Source of the DNA: an uncultured Bacilli bacterium
GTDB lineage: Bacteria; Bacillota_I; Bacilli_A; RF39; UBA660
Reading direction: 5' to 3'
NCBI GenBank assembly: GCA_934131695.1
Contig: CAKOZV010000004.1
Coordinates: forward strand, 1-64,000
Length of the DNA: 64,000 nt
Positions 44,214-53,318 of the stretch are shown one piece after another (the first letter of the stretch is position 1; every line of letters begins with the position of its first letter). The notes beneath the pieces are model-generated. The model searched no databases. It was given only the letters and a program-made list of their open reading frames with translations, and was not told the DNA's origin. A program made the translations under genes and the position numbers.

Positions 44214-45347
44214 TTATTCACTTTTTGATAATACAGCTTTAGTTTCATGTTCTTTACCATCACGTAAGTAAGTAAGTGTAATTGTATCTCCTGGAGCATA
44301 TTTATATAATTCGTAACGAAGATATGCCGCATTTTCTACTTCTTCTCCATTAAGTTTAGTAATAATATCTCCTTCTTTTAAGTCTGATTTAGAAGCACCA
44401 GTACCACTTACTATTCCTGCTACTACTACTCCAGTTTTAACATCATTTGGAATATTATAATTGCTACCAAAACGAGATTGTTTAACATCAGATACGTTTA
44501 CCATTTGTACTCCTAATTGAGGCCATTTAATTTCTTCTCCTTTTTCTAGAGTTTCAATCTTAGACATAGCATATTCAATTGGAATAGCAAATCCCATACC
44601 TTCTATTTCTTCTTTAACTAATTTCATAGAAATAACACCAATTACTTCTCCATTAGAATTCATAAGTGGTCCACCACTATTACCTGGATTAATTGAAGCA
44701 TCTGTTTGTAAAACTTTCATAACCCAGTCCCCTGAACTAGTTCCATAACCATTACTACTTGTACTAACAGTTACCATTCTATCTTTTCCAGCTAAATGAC
44801 CAGTAGAAACACTTCCTTGATATTCATTACTAACAGGTGTACCAATAGTAAATACTAAATCTCCTAGTTTACTATTTTCACTAGTACCAATAGATAATAC
44901 TGTTAAATCTTTATTCTTTTTAATTCTAATTACAGCAATATCAACATAGCTATCACTACCTAATACTTCAGCATCTAACTCTTCTTCTTTACTAATTACT
45001 ACTGTTACTTTATTATTACCATCAATTACATGATGATTAGTTATAAGATAATCATATTTATCATCTTCTTTATAGACAAATCCAGTACCAAATCCAGCTA
45101 ATTCATTATTTTGATAATTTCTAACAATAACAACACCATCATATACTTTAGATACTGATTGACTAATTCCTGAACCATCTACTAATACTTTAGTACAGTT
45201 TTTACTACTACAAGTAGCACCTCCACTACTAGTAGTTCCTTTAGATGAAGTAGTTAAGTTACCATTTACTACTACATAAGTTAAAACTCCTCCTAAAATA
45301 AAAGCTACAATTATTAAAATACTATCTTTAAGTTTATCAATTTTCAT
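44214..45347 (-). CDS. HtrA/DegP-like membrane-anchored serine protease with PDZ domain
   Basis: A 377-residue envelope protease. Membrane anchor 9-28, a Ser/Thr/Gly linker with three cysteines, a trypsin-like domain with the triad His106 (TNHHVI), Asp136 (VDIAVI) and Ser224 (NPGNSGGP), and one C-terminal PDZ domain (about 280-377, SDLKEGDIITKLNGEEV). HtrA proteases degrade misfolded exported proteins. AAAGGAG lies in the end of the upstream Abi-like gene, whose coding sequence it overlaps by 11 bases, so the two are co-translated. Confidence 0.92.
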   Translation of the reverse strand: MKIDKLKDSILIIVAFILGGVLTYVVVNGNLTTSSKGTTSSGGATCSSKNCTKVLVDGSGISQSVSKVYDGVVIVRNYQNNELAGFGTGFVYKEDDKYDYLITNHHVIDGNNKVTVVISKEEELDAEVLGSDSYVDIAVIRIKKNKDLTVLSIGTSENSKLGDLVFTIGTPVSNEYQGSVSTGHLAGKDRMVTVSTSSNGYGTSSGDWVMKVLQTDASINPGNSGGPLMNSNGEVIGVISMKLVKEEIEGMGFAIPIEYAMSKIETLEKGEEIKWPQLGVQMVNVSDVKQSRFGSNYNIPNDVKTGVVVAGIVSGTGASKSDLKEGDIITKLNGEEVENAAYLRYELYKYAPGDTITLTYLRDGKEHETKAVLSKSE

Positions 45348-46293
45348 CTAATTCATAACTCCTTTCAATTTTTTCAATTTGTTCAAAGTTAGTAGGAAAG
45401 CCCATTCGTTTTAAAACATCCTCTACTTTAATTGTATGTAGGTTATAAGATAAATTATTTATCTCTCTTTCTAATTCTAACATCATATTTTTAAATTCTT
45501 CTTCACTTAGCATATCTTTCATGATAATTACTAATGCAAAGACATCATTTTTACCTTGAACATAACCTTCATCATCTTCTTCTATATTTAAAAGTTTATG
45601 ATAAATGGTATTAGGTATGACTTTTTGTGTTCTATTCTCATATAGGATATCTTCATGAGCACATAAATTACGATAGTTAGATAATATTGGTAGATAAGTT
45701 AGCATCGTAGAAACATTTAAATGATAGATATCACAAATCTTCTTTTGATCTTCATACTTTAAAATAGAAAATAATTCTCCAACTATACCAAAGGATAAAA
45801 CTTTTACTAATATCCACAAAGGTACATAACCATAATTCATCATATAATGACTAGTAGCAGTATGCTCTCTACCATTAACTCTTATCTGCCTTTTCATCTT
45901 ATGAATTAAATCATTAACCTGTCTTGATTTAGTTTTATCTTGAGTAAAATTCTTAGCTTTCAAATAATCTTTTTCTCTATAACCATATCGTTTAGATAAC
46001 TGATAGGAAAAAATTGATTTTAGATTATTTTCAATGATAAGTAAATTCTTAAAGAAAACATTTCTAATTCCACGATCAAACAAAAAGATACTATATAATT
46101 CCTCAAAGGTAGCCCCTTCTAAAAATCTTTTATCTTTCATACTTTTCATCAAAGGATAACGATAACCATTTAAGAAGAAATAATTTTCTCTAAGTAATAC
46201 CCACTTAGCAAAGTCTGGATCATCGATAGTAAGTCCTTTATATTTCATTATTTCAATTTGTTCTTCTAGGTTTTTAAACTGTTTTTCTATCAT
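45337..46293 (-). CDS. Abi_2 (AbiD/AbiF-type) HEPN family protein
   Basis: A 318-residue helical protein. The N-terminal start (EEQIEIMKYKGLTIDD and ENYFFLNGYRYP) and the RGIRNVFFKNLLIIEN segment are typical of Abi_2 proteins, which cause abortive infection in lactococci. The HEPN RNase motif R-x4-H is seen in YRNLCAHED (about residues 207-215), so it could cleave RNA. Relatives of AbiF are tied to a small antitoxin RNA and are considered ancestral to Cas13; the 101-base upstream gap is too short for an obvious one. TATAAT for this gene is at 46314-46319. Overlaps the HtrA gene. Confidence 0.8.
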   Translation of the reverse strand: MIEKQFKNLEEQIEIMKYKGLTIDDPDFAKWVLLRENYFFLNGYRYPLMKSMKDKRFLEGATFEELYSIFLFDRGIRNVFFKNLLIIENNLKSIFSYQLSKRYGYREKDYLKAKNFTQDKTKSRQVNDLIHKMKRQIRVNGREHTATSHYMMNYGYVPLWILVKVLSFGIVGELFSILKYEDQKKICDIYHLNVSTMLTYLPILSNYRNLCAHEDILYENRTQKVIPNTIYHKLLNIEEDDEGYVQGKNDVFALVIIMKDMLSEEEFKNMMLELEREINNLSYNLHTIKVEDVLKRMGFPTNFEQIEKIERSYELDEN

Positions 46294-46394
46294 CTTTCCA
46301 CCTACCTAGGGTAATTATACCACATAACTACTTAAAAAAATATGAATTTTTGATGAAAATATATGATATACTTTTGTAAAGGATGTGGTAAAAG

Positions 46395-47375
46395 ATGCCG
46401 GCAACAGTTACTCATGCTTATTTTGGTATGGACGTTTACAACAATTTACCTATTGGCCTAAAAGAATTATTAATGGATGAGAAAAAAAGTATTAGAATGT
46501 TTGCTCAAGGAATGGACCCTTTCTTTTTTTATCATAAAATTTCTTTAAAGAATGGCAAAAAACAACAAGACTTTGCTCTTTATTTTCATACTAATAAAAC
46601 TAGAGAGTTTTTTATAAATTTAGTTAACTATATAAGATATAATGATTACTATCAAGTTCCTGATGTGATGGCCTATCTTTATGGTTTCATCTCCCACTAT
46701 GTCTTAGATAGTACTATTCATCCTTATGTTTTTTATAAGACTGGTGAATTTATAAAAGGTAATAAAGAAACTTATAAGTATAAGGGATTACATCACAATA
46801 TGGAAGTATTTATTGATAATTATCTAATAAGTAAACGGGAAAAAGGTAAGGTCTACTCTTTTCCCTTATATGATTTTTGTTTTGATTTTACACCTTTTTC
46901 TAAAGAACTTGAGGAAGTAATTGACTATGCATTCAAAGAAACATTTGGTATAACTGAAATGAGTAAATTCTACAAGCAAGCTTTAAAGGATATGCATTTT
47001 GCTCTTAAGTATTTTAGATATGATAAAACAGGTATTAAAAAATGTGTCTACACAGTTTGTGAAAAGATAACACCTAAGACAATGTTTCCATTCTCAACTA
47101 TCTCTTATCATGTATCTCTAACAGATAAAAGAAATTATTTAAATAATGATCATACTAAATGGAATCATCCTTGTCTAAAAAGAGAAAAACATGAAGATAG
47201 TTTTGATGAATTGTATGATAAAGCACTAGAAGAAGCTTTAAGTATTATAAAGAAAGTTAACTACTATATAAAAGATACTAAGAAAGTAGACTTAAACAAG
47301 GTATTTAAAAATCTATCTTATAAAACTGGTAAAGATTGTGACAAAGATTATGAATTAAAATATTTTGAATTTTAG
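46395..47375 (+). CDS. Zinc-dependent phospholipase C family protein
   Basis: A 326-residue protein. The start MPATVTHAYFG gives His near the N-terminus as in zinc-dependent phospholipases C, where the processed N-terminal region binds zinc; GFISHYVLDSTIHPYVFY (about 95-112) and GLHHNMEVFIDNYL (about 127-140) supply the further His/Asp ligands. No signal peptide is visible, unlike secreted clostridial enzymes, so it is probably cytoplasmic and its substrate is uncertain. The site AGGATGTGG precedes the ATG. The SpoIID-like gene follows after 46 bases. Confidence 0.8.
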   Translation: MPATVTHAYFGMDVYNNLPIGLKELLMDEKKSIRMFAQGMDPFFFYHKISLKNGKKQQDFALYFHTNKTREFFINLVNYIRYNDYYQVPDVMAYLYGFISHYVLDSTIHPYVFYKTGEFIKGNKETYKYKGLHHNMEVFIDNYLISKREKGKVYSFPLYDFCFDFTPFSKELEEVIDYAFKETFGITEMSKFYKQALKDMHFALKYFRYDKTGIKKCVYTVCEKITPKTMFPFSTISYHVSLTDKRNYLNNDHTKWNHPCLKREKHEDSFDELYDKALEEALSIIKKVNYYIKDTKKVDLNKVFKNLSYKTGKDCDKDYELKYFEF

Positions 47376-47421
47376 AGTATAAATAGATAATTTTTAGAAA
47401 TACTATCTACTAGGTGATATA

Positions 47422-48438
47422 ATGCTAGAAAAATACAAGGTAGTAAAGGAAAAGAATGAAGATGTTTTATATTTATACTTATCTATGAATTATGAATTTG
47501 CTAAAGATTTAGATGATTATAATCTAGACAATTTAGATAAGAACTGGTTAATTAATCAAAGAATTCAATTTAATGGCAATAAAGTAGTTATCTTTGTAGA
47601 TGGTATTCCTACTAAAGTAGTATTATTAAATGATAATGATAAAATTATGTCTGACAAAGATATTATTCTGACTCTTGATACTGATGATAAAATATCTTTA
47701 GATAAACTACTTTTAAGCATCTTGTTTAGTAACATTACTATTTTCTTAGAAGAAGAAGCTTTAAAAGCTATAATTATTCTTTATCGTAGTGAGCTGATTA
47801 AAAGGTATAGAAATAAAGAAAAGATATCTAAAGATAATCATCACTTTTCTTATGTTAATTTAAACTATTACAAATTACTTTATCCAAATACTTACAAGAT
47901 GTATGAGACTTTATTTAAAAAGGTAATAAAATCTACTGACGGAGAATATCTAGTGTATAACAAAGAACCAATAGAAGCTTACATTCACTTAGTAAGTAAT
48001 GGTTACACAGAGACTAATAGTAATATCCCTTATTTAAAACAAACAGAAAGTCTTTGGGATTTAGCATATCCTAATTATATGAATCAAAAATACTTTTCAG
48101 TAGAAGAAATAAGAAAAAGATTAAATATCAAAGATAATAATATTAATATTGAAATTAAACAGTTAAGTCCTAGTAATAGAATTTTAAAATTACAAGTAAA
48201 TGATAAGATTTTCAATTCACTTGATTTAATGACTAGCCTAGATTTACCTTCTGCTGATATTACTATTCTTGTCTTAAAACAAGGATTTACTTTTATTACT
48301 AGAGGGATTGGTAACGGTTATGGATTAAGTATCGTTGGTGCAAACGCTCTAGCTAAACTTGATTGTAACTATAAACAAATATTAGGATACTATTTTCAGA
48401 ATGTAGTATTATATACTAAGGAAGAGTCTAAAATATAG
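47422..48438 (+). CDS. SpoIID/LytB-like domain protein
   Basis: A 338-residue protein. The C-terminal part has GYGLSIVGANALAKLDCNYK with QILGYYF after it, which follows the SpoIID signature GHGVGMSQ-GANALA-G-YEEILKHYY. SpoIID is a peptidoglycan glycosyltransferase/lytic enzyme needed in sporulation; here the GMSQ core is altered to GLSI and no signal peptide is seen, and no sporulation gene is nearby. The N-terminal 130 residues (VVIFVDGIPTKVV and following) may include the LytB-like portion. AGGTGATATA precedes the ATG. Activity and export are doubtful. Confidence 0.65.
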   Translation: MLEKYKVVKEKNEDVLYLYLSMNYEFAKDLDDYNLDNLDKNWLINQRIQFNGNKVVIFVDGIPTKVVLLNDNDKIMSDKDIILTLDTDDKISLDKLLLSILFSNITIFLEEEALKAIIILYRSELIKRYRNKEKISKDNHHFSYVNLNYYKLLYPNTYKMYETLFKKVIKSTDGEYLVYNKEPIEAYIHLVSNGYTETNSNIPYLKQTESLWDLAYPNYMNQKYFSVEEIRKRLNIKDNNINIEIKQLSPSNRILKLQVNDKIFNSLDLMTSLDLPSADITILVLKQGFTFITRGIGNGYGLSIVGANALAKLDCNYKQILGYYFQNVVLYTKEESKI

Positions 48439-48446
48439 ATTCTTTT

Positions 48447-48821
48447 TTATTTTAGTTGCTTCTTATTTCTTTCTAAATCTTTTAATGACCTCTTAGGAGT
48501 TGGCAATTTTTCTGGCATAGTTCCACCATTTTTAGCAATAACCTCTCTAATATTTTTTCCAATATTATAATGTGTTTCATTAGCTGCTTGCTCACTAGAT
48601 ATATTATCTTTTTTTAGTTTTGCCTCAGTCTGACTAATTCTAAAAAGATTAGCTATTAACTCTTCACTACCCATATTATCCAAAATATCTTCTCTATATC
48701 TTAATTTTTTTCTTTTAGCAATATCATCAGCAGTTTCACCATTATACAATCCCCTATATCCAGCATTATGAAATTTATCAAAGTTTTTAACACTACAGTT
48801 TTTAGCAGTTTGATTTAAAGA
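48447..48821 (-). pseudogene. dinD: C-terminal fragment of dinD, cut by a TnpB element
   Basis: In frame from SLNQTAKNCSVKNFDKFHNA through GYRGLYNGETADDIA to the end PTPKRSLKDLERNKK, this matches the last 125 or so residues of DinD (DNA-damage-inducible protein D), which modulates RecA filaments in Escherichia coli. The N-terminal part lies at 50333-50758 beyond the inserted element. A start codon for this fragment alone exists (48749) but no ribosome site was seen. Confidence 0.85.
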
Positions 48822-48850
48822 CTAGTTACCTCTTCTAGTCAAACTTCTTT

Positions 48851-49050
48851 GGTGAACTACCCATCACCTAAAGGTAATGGGCTTCTAAGGAGCTAACGTT
48901 CCTATTTAAGAAGTTTGATATTTAAGTTTCCACCTAAGCAATTAGGCAATCCTTATTCTTATGGGCGTGTCCACTTCGCCCCTACCGTATAGGATATTCA
49001 TATCCACAACGCTACTTTTACGCATAATATTCAACGCACCATTTATATCT
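48851..49050 (-). ncRNA. Predicted omega (reRNA) guide scaffold of TnpB
   Basis: In this group the guide RNA comes from the 3' end of tnpB and the right end. Here 90 bases between the tnpB stop and the right end carry strong hairpins, including AGAAGCCCATTACC-type stem at 48860-48881. The guide would be the bases just outside the right end, here dinD sequence beginning TCTTTAAATC if the end is at 48822. The 5' end of the RNA is a guess. Confidence 0.5.
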
Positions 49051-50192
49051 GCATTAAATGTTTTACCATTTGCCGTTTTGTATAGACCACGATGTACTCG
49101 ATTACCACTAAATTCATATTCTTTAGGATTATCGTTATTATAGACAGGAATGTTATCTTTATCCCAAAAGCTTGCTTTTGAAGTGTAGGATTCTTCCTGT
49201 TCTACATAAGTGATACCATTAAGTTCACACATATATGCCAGCTTATCTCTAAGGCGACCGTATGGTATATTTACAAAGTTTTGGTTATTTTGCTTACCGA
49301 TATGACTGTTTCTTTGGAAAGTCACATTGTAGCCTGCTATAAGAGTGCCTATATCATTGTTAATACAGTAATCTATAATCATACGAGCTACTTTGTTCAT
49401 ATAATCATTAACCTTATTGTTGCAGTCCCTGGCGATAGCTTTTTGCCTGTTAGTAGGCTTTTTACCAAAGTGCTGCTTATCCTTAATGGATTGCAAACGA
49501 GCATTTTCTTTGTTAAACCACTGATTTATGGATTTAAGCCTTCTTCCATCAACAATGAATGACTTACCTGTACTTGATACCGCCGTTACAAGATTATTTA
49601 CACCAAGGTCTAATGCAAGTGCATTTTGTGTGTTTAGATTTCTTTGAATACATTCAGTTTCATATATATACTGAATCTCAAAGTACCTTGCATTTGTCTT
49701 TGGTAAAATGCGAATCTCTTTTACTTTCTTATCAAGTAATACAGGTGGAATGGTAATCTCCACAACCTTATGCGTTTTTTTAAAGTTGTTTGAAAATGGA
49801 AGTATTAACTTATTTCCATTAAGTCTCACAAAACCTATGACAAGTGTTGTATATCCGTCTTTTGGAAGATAACGTGGCAACTTACAATCCTTAAAGGAAT
49901 ATTTACCTTGTTTTGCAAGCTTTATCAAACCAAAGAATGATTTAAAACTACCATCAACCTCTTTAAGTATTTGTTGTGCCATATTTGAGTTTAATTCTTT
50001 GTAGTTAGGACTGCTTTTAAGAAGCTTATAGTTCTTCTCATACTTCAAGAATTTATCCCCTGTAAAGTAATACTGCCGAACATTATATATGGCTTCGTTA
50101 GTAAGATTTTTAGCTATATGGCAAAGTTCCTTAATTGATTTGTAATCTTCCTTAGACAGATGTTTTATCTGCTGTTTTACAGTAAGATACAT
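48942..50192 (-). CDS. tnpB: RNA-guided endonuclease TnpB
   Basis: A 416-residue TnpB. RuvC residues are D195 (LALDLGVNN), E333/E334 (EQEESYTSK) and D382 (FNADINGALNI). The usual zinc ribbon of two CxxC pairs between the second and third motif is missing; the region reads SFWDKDNIPVYNND and GLYKTANGKTF, a known cysteine-less variant of the family. TnpB uses an omega RNA to cut DNA beside a short target motif and favours keeping the element at its site. AAAGGAGGG precedes ATG. Base composition is a little richer in G and C than neighbours. Confidence 0.93.
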   Translation of the reverse strand: MYLTVKQQIKHLSKEDYKSIKELCHIAKNLTNEAIYNVRQYYFTGDKFLKYEKNYKLLKSSPNYKELNSNMAQQILKEVDGSFKSFFGLIKLAKQGKYSFKDCKLPRYLPKDGYTTLVIGFVRLNGNKLILPFSNNFKKTHKVVEITIPPVLLDKKVKEIRILPKTNARYFEIQYIYETECIQRNLNTQNALALDLGVNNLVTAVSSTGKSFIVDGRRLKSINQWFNKENARLQSIKDKQHFGKKPTNRQKAIARDCNNKVNDYMNKVARMIIDYCINNDIGTLIAGYNVTFQRNSHIGKQNNQNFVNIPYGRLRDKLAYMCELNGITYVEQEESYTSKASFWDKDNIPVYNNDNPKEYEFSGNRVHRGLYKTANGKTFNADINGALNIMRKSSVVDMNILYGRGEVDTPIRIRIA

Positions 50193-50332
50193 GCGTTGTC
50201 CCTCCTTTCGTCAGATTTAGAGAAATTCCCTATGTATCTGTTATACTGATTATTTTACCAAGAAACAATATTATCAGTAAAATATATATTTCGTGGTTGC
50301 TTACATCCCACCACCTAAAGGTAGTGGGTTTT

Positions 50333-50758
50333 ACGCTCTAAGTTATAAAATCTTTTCTCATCTTCAGTTAAATTATCATATTCTTTTTCTGTTAACTCTT
50401 GTTTTCTAGTTTGCACTGCAAAATATGTTTGTCCTAAAGCAACTACCTGCTTTCTAGAATCAGCATTCTGAACAATTAAATAACAAGCATATCTAGACAA
50501 CTTATAATCCATGATATTCCTTGAAGTCCTAGAGCCTATTTTAACCATTTTTCCCACTTGGGCAAAATGGTCTGTTACTCCATAATTACTCTTTTCACAA
50601 GCAATTTTTGCATTTTCAATTACATTACAAAACTTATCCCATCTTTTGTATTCTAATGCTACTTGTAATTCTCTAGCATACCAATATTCCTTATCATATT
50701 CATTAGTATGTTTAATCCTCTCAAAAATTGTTTCATTGTACTCATTTATTTGATTCAT
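50333..50758 (-). pseudogene. dinD: N-terminal fragment of dinD, cut by a TnpB element
   Basis: The first 141 or so residues of DinD: MNQINEYNETIFERIKHTNE, the BRO-N-like part EYWYARELQVALEYKRWDKF, DYKLSRYACYLIVQNAD and TYFAVQTRKQEL to TEDEKRFYNLE. It then runs into the left end of the TnpB element and stops after six foreign codons, giving a 147-residue product that could still be made. GGAGGTGGAAC is a strong ribosome site. Confidence 0.88.
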
Positions 50759-50833
50759 GTTCCACCTCCAAAAAATTTTAAATATATAATATTATAAAAA
50801 CATATGTTCGTCAATACTTATTTTGAATTATTT

Positions 50834-51499
50834 TTATAATTCTTTTTGAAAGTACTCATAAACACCTCTAGTTATACTTAAAGCTAATCTTTTTTGATAA
50901 TCTTCTCTTTGCAATAAATATCTATCATTTGGATTAGACAAGAAACCACACTCTATTAAAACACCAGGTACTCTAGTATTAGAATATAAATAAAGATTAG
51001 TCTTCTTAATAATCCTCTTAGTCTTAAACTCTTTTTTAAATTCATTATGAATACTTTCTGCTAATAAAAGATTATTCTTATTTATAGAATGATATAAAAC
51101 CTCTTGTCCTCTACCATTCCCTGCATTTATGTGAATAGAAAGATATAAATCACTCTTTTTATTTTGAATAAATAATATTCTTCTATATAAGTCTCCTCTT
51201 TTCTTTCTAGCATCCCACTTACTAGATAAATCTTCATCAACCATCCTAGTCATATAGACAGTTGCCCCATTTTCTTCTAAGACTTTTTTTAATTGATAAG
51301 ATATCTCTAGATTTAAATCTTTTTCCATAAGTTTACCAGATATAGTCCCACTATCTCGACCACCATGCCCGGGATCAATTGTAATTATTTTTCCTTCCAG
51401 TGGTAATATATTATTCATTTTAGCATCCACTAATTGAAGTGATATTAATAAAGTAAAAAAAAGTATTAACATTAAACTCTTATATTTTCTAATAACCAT
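50834..51499 (-). CDS. N-acetylmuramoyl-L-alanine amidase (CwlD-like, Amidase_3)
   Basis: A 221-residue exported amidase that cuts the bond between muramic acid and the stem peptide. N-terminal membrane anchor/signal (7-25); zinc residues are in IDPGHGGRDSG (His), the Glu of LMEKDLNLEIS, and LSIHINAG (His), and the catalytic Glu in VLIECGFLSN. Size and order match CwlD. AGGTGTTTTTAT precedes the ATG. The gene follows a 116-residue unknown gene on the same strand and has an independent look. Confidence 0.9.
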   Translation of the reverse strand: MVIRKYKSLMLILFFTLLISLQLVDAKMNNILPLEGKIITIDPGHGGRDSGTISGKLMEKDLNLEISYQLKKVLEENGATVYMTRMVDEDLSSKWDARKKRGDLYRRILFIQNKKSDLYLSIHINAGNGRGQEVLYHSINKNNLLLAESIHNEFKKEFKTKRIIKKTNLYLYSNTRVPGVLIECGFLSNPNDRYLLQREDYQKRLALSITRGVYEYFQKEL

Positions 51500-51542
51500 A
51501 TAAAAACACCTAGTAAATTTTATGTCTACTAGGTAATTTTAA

Positions 51543-51893
51543 TCACAATAATAACAAAATAGTTAAATAAGTAACTCTACTTAGCTTTATTAAATTTTTT
51601 CTTTCTTTTGTAGCAACTAACGTCCCATCTGTCTTGTAAATTGATACTCGAATGACATCATCATATAAATTTAAAGACCTATTCAAAATATCATCTACAG
51701 AAGTAAAAGAAGGGATATCATCTTCATCAATAATTGGATTACAATCAGCAAAGCCAATCATAAATCCTTCTATTGTTTTACAATAAGCACCAAGTGAATA
51801 CTTATCATCTTTTTCAAAATATACAATTCTATATCCTTCATCATATTTTTTTCCACAACCAGCATCTATTAGTTTTTCAGATAAAATTTTCAT
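51543..51893 (-). CDS. Hypothetical protein (116 residues)
   Basis: I do not recognise this protein. It has a mostly soluble body (GYRIVYFEKDDKYSLGAYCK, IGFADCNPIIDEDDIPS) with four cysteines and a hydrophobic C-terminus (TYLTILLLL) that is too short for a certain membrane helix. TAAGGAGTTAACAAA is a strong ribosome site. It lies between the metallopeptidase and the amidase genes on the same strand. Function unknown. Confidence 0.55.
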   Translation of the reverse strand: MKILSEKLIDAGCGKKYDEGYRIVYFEKDDKYSLGAYCKTIEGFMIGFADCNPIIDEDDIPSFTSVDDILNRSLNLYDDVIRVSIYKTDGTLVATKERKNLIKLSRVTYLTILLLL

Positions 51894-51965
51894 TTTGTTA
51901 ACTCCTTATATATATTTATATTATAAAACATATATTTGTTTCAAAATAATAATTAATTATCAATA

Positions 51966-53318
51966 TTAGTATTTTTTCTCTTGCAAATCAGACTTATTAA
52001 CTGATGATAATTTTAATTCATAACCTATTGGTTTAACATTTCCAAACACTTGACCACCAAATACAATTACATCATCAGAATATATTGGTTCTTTGTTAAT
52101 AGCAAAATTGCTTAATTCATCAATAGAAATTCTTTCTTTTTCTTTATCATAAATCATTTTATCTAAATACTCTTGTTTAAAATCATTAGATGCTATAATT
52201 TTACTAAATACATCAATAAAGTCATTAGTAGTATATTCACTTCCAATAAAATCATAGTATATAGTTGGATTGATTTTTACTATATTTTCTATAAATAATT
52301 CTTTAAGATGCTCCGTCTTTTCAGAATTTTGTTCACTTGTATTATAGATTTTAGAAAAGTATTCACAAGTATCCTTTATGTTATCAAAATCATTGTGTTC
52401 ATTATCAGAAAAATTTCTTATAATAACATCTAGGGTAATTCCACACAATTCGTCTACTGATTCATATATATTTTTTGATAGTAAATGCCTTTCTATTGCA
52501 TACTTTGTATTTTTAGGAAAATTTTCAACTAAAAGATTTTTATATTCTTCCTCACTAAGTTGTTCATCAAAGTTTTTCTTATTTTTTAAATAGTCTTCAA
52601 CAGTTGTTTTATCTTCATGATATGAATAATTTAATGTAAATACGTTAATACAATCTTTAAGAGCAGTTAATTCTTTTTCATTTAAGGTATTTTCTGTTAT
52701 CTCTATTATTCTATTTAAAATATCATTTTTGCTATCAATATTATCTACATACATTAATGTATCAATTAAATATCTATTTTTACCTAATATCATCATTAAG
52801 TTTTGATAAAAGACTTTATTTATCGTATATTTACCTGAAGGTTGAGTTTTAAAATCATTAAGATGAAACTCTTCCCCGTTTTCTCTATTATTTATAGTCA
52901 CATATGTATAATTCGTATCACCATATTCTAATTCATCTTGTCTTTTACTAACTACAGCCTCTTCTATTTTATTTAAGAAAGACTCACGATATTTATACCC
53001 TTCCATTAAAAAATGATTTTTTTCTGTTTCTAATGAACCAATTGCATGACCAGCTTCATGTATTAACAAGTTTAATGCTTCATGTTTACTTTTACAAGAC
53101 CAATCAAATTCAATTTTCTTTTCTTCTTTATATGTTGCACCACTGTTCTTTCCTATTCTATTTCTTGGTACAAAATTATATTCTTCAAAAAACTTGACTG
53201 TTTTTTCTTTGCCAAAAATACTTATCATTTCCGGTAACAATTCTATAGTATTCTCAATTAGTTTTTCATCATAATTTTTACCAATCATTAATTGTTTAAT
53301 GGTATCTTCTAACTGCAT
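51966..53318 (-). CDS. HEAGH zinc metallopeptidase-like protein of unknown family
   Basis: A 450-residue protein without signal peptide or membrane helix. Residues 87-91 are HEAGH within LNLLIHEAGHAIGSLE, the zinc and catalytic motif of gluzincin-type peptidases, and NKIEEAVVSKR about 25 residues on gives a plausible third ligand (Glu). The remaining 300 residues are helical and match nothing I know. GAGGATAATAT precedes the ATG. Since it appears cytoplasmic, the target could be an intracellular protein. Alternative: a secreted effector with non-classical export. Confidence 0.6.
   Translation of the reverse strand: MQLEDTIKQLMIGKNYDEKLIENTIELLPEMISIFGKEKTVKFFEEYNFVPRNRIGKNSGATYKEEKKIEFDWSCKSKHEALNLLIHEAGHAIGSLETEKNHFLMEGYKYRESFLNKIEEAVVSKRQDELEYGDTNYTYVTINNRENGEEFHLNDFKTQPSGKYTINKVFYQNLMMILGKNRYLIDTLMYVDNIDSKNDILNRIIEITENTLNEKELTALKDCINVFTLNYSYHEDKTTVEDYLKNKKNFDEQLSEEEYKNLLVENFPKNTKYAIERHLLSKNIYESVDELCGITLDVIIRNFSDNEHNDFDNIKDTCEYFSKIYNTSEQNSEKTEHLKELFIENIVKINPTIYYDFIGSEYTTNDFIDVFSKIIASNDFKQEYLDKMIYDKEKERISIDELSNFAINKEPIYSDDVIVFGGQVFGNVKPIGYELKLSSVNKSDLQEKKY

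Larger units (their letters stand above)
48851..50332 (-). mobile_element. TnpB-only IS200/IS605-group (IS1341-type) element inserted in dinD
   Basis: The element carries tnpB only, no tnpA. Both ends have similar imperfect hairpins: CCCACCACC-TAAA-GGTAGTGGG (50307-50328) at the left and CCCATCACC-TAAA-GGTAATGGG (48860-48881) at the right, the latter followed on the minus strand by GTAGTTCAC, a usual right end. It splits dinD between NLE and SLNQTAK. The right boundary could lie anywhere from 48822 to 48851. No target duplication is expected or seen. It needs a TnpA in trans to move. Confidence 0.8.

Noticed and set aside
46294..46394. Antitoxin RNA for the Abi_2 protein in the upstream gap
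   Set aside because: The TATAAT of the Abi_2 gene is within 25 bases of its start and the remaining bases are plain AT-rich sequence without stable stems.
48961..49756. Several plus-strand ORFs opposite tnpB
   Set aside because: They are shadows of tnpB; each lacks a ribosome site and their products look like random low-complexity sequence.
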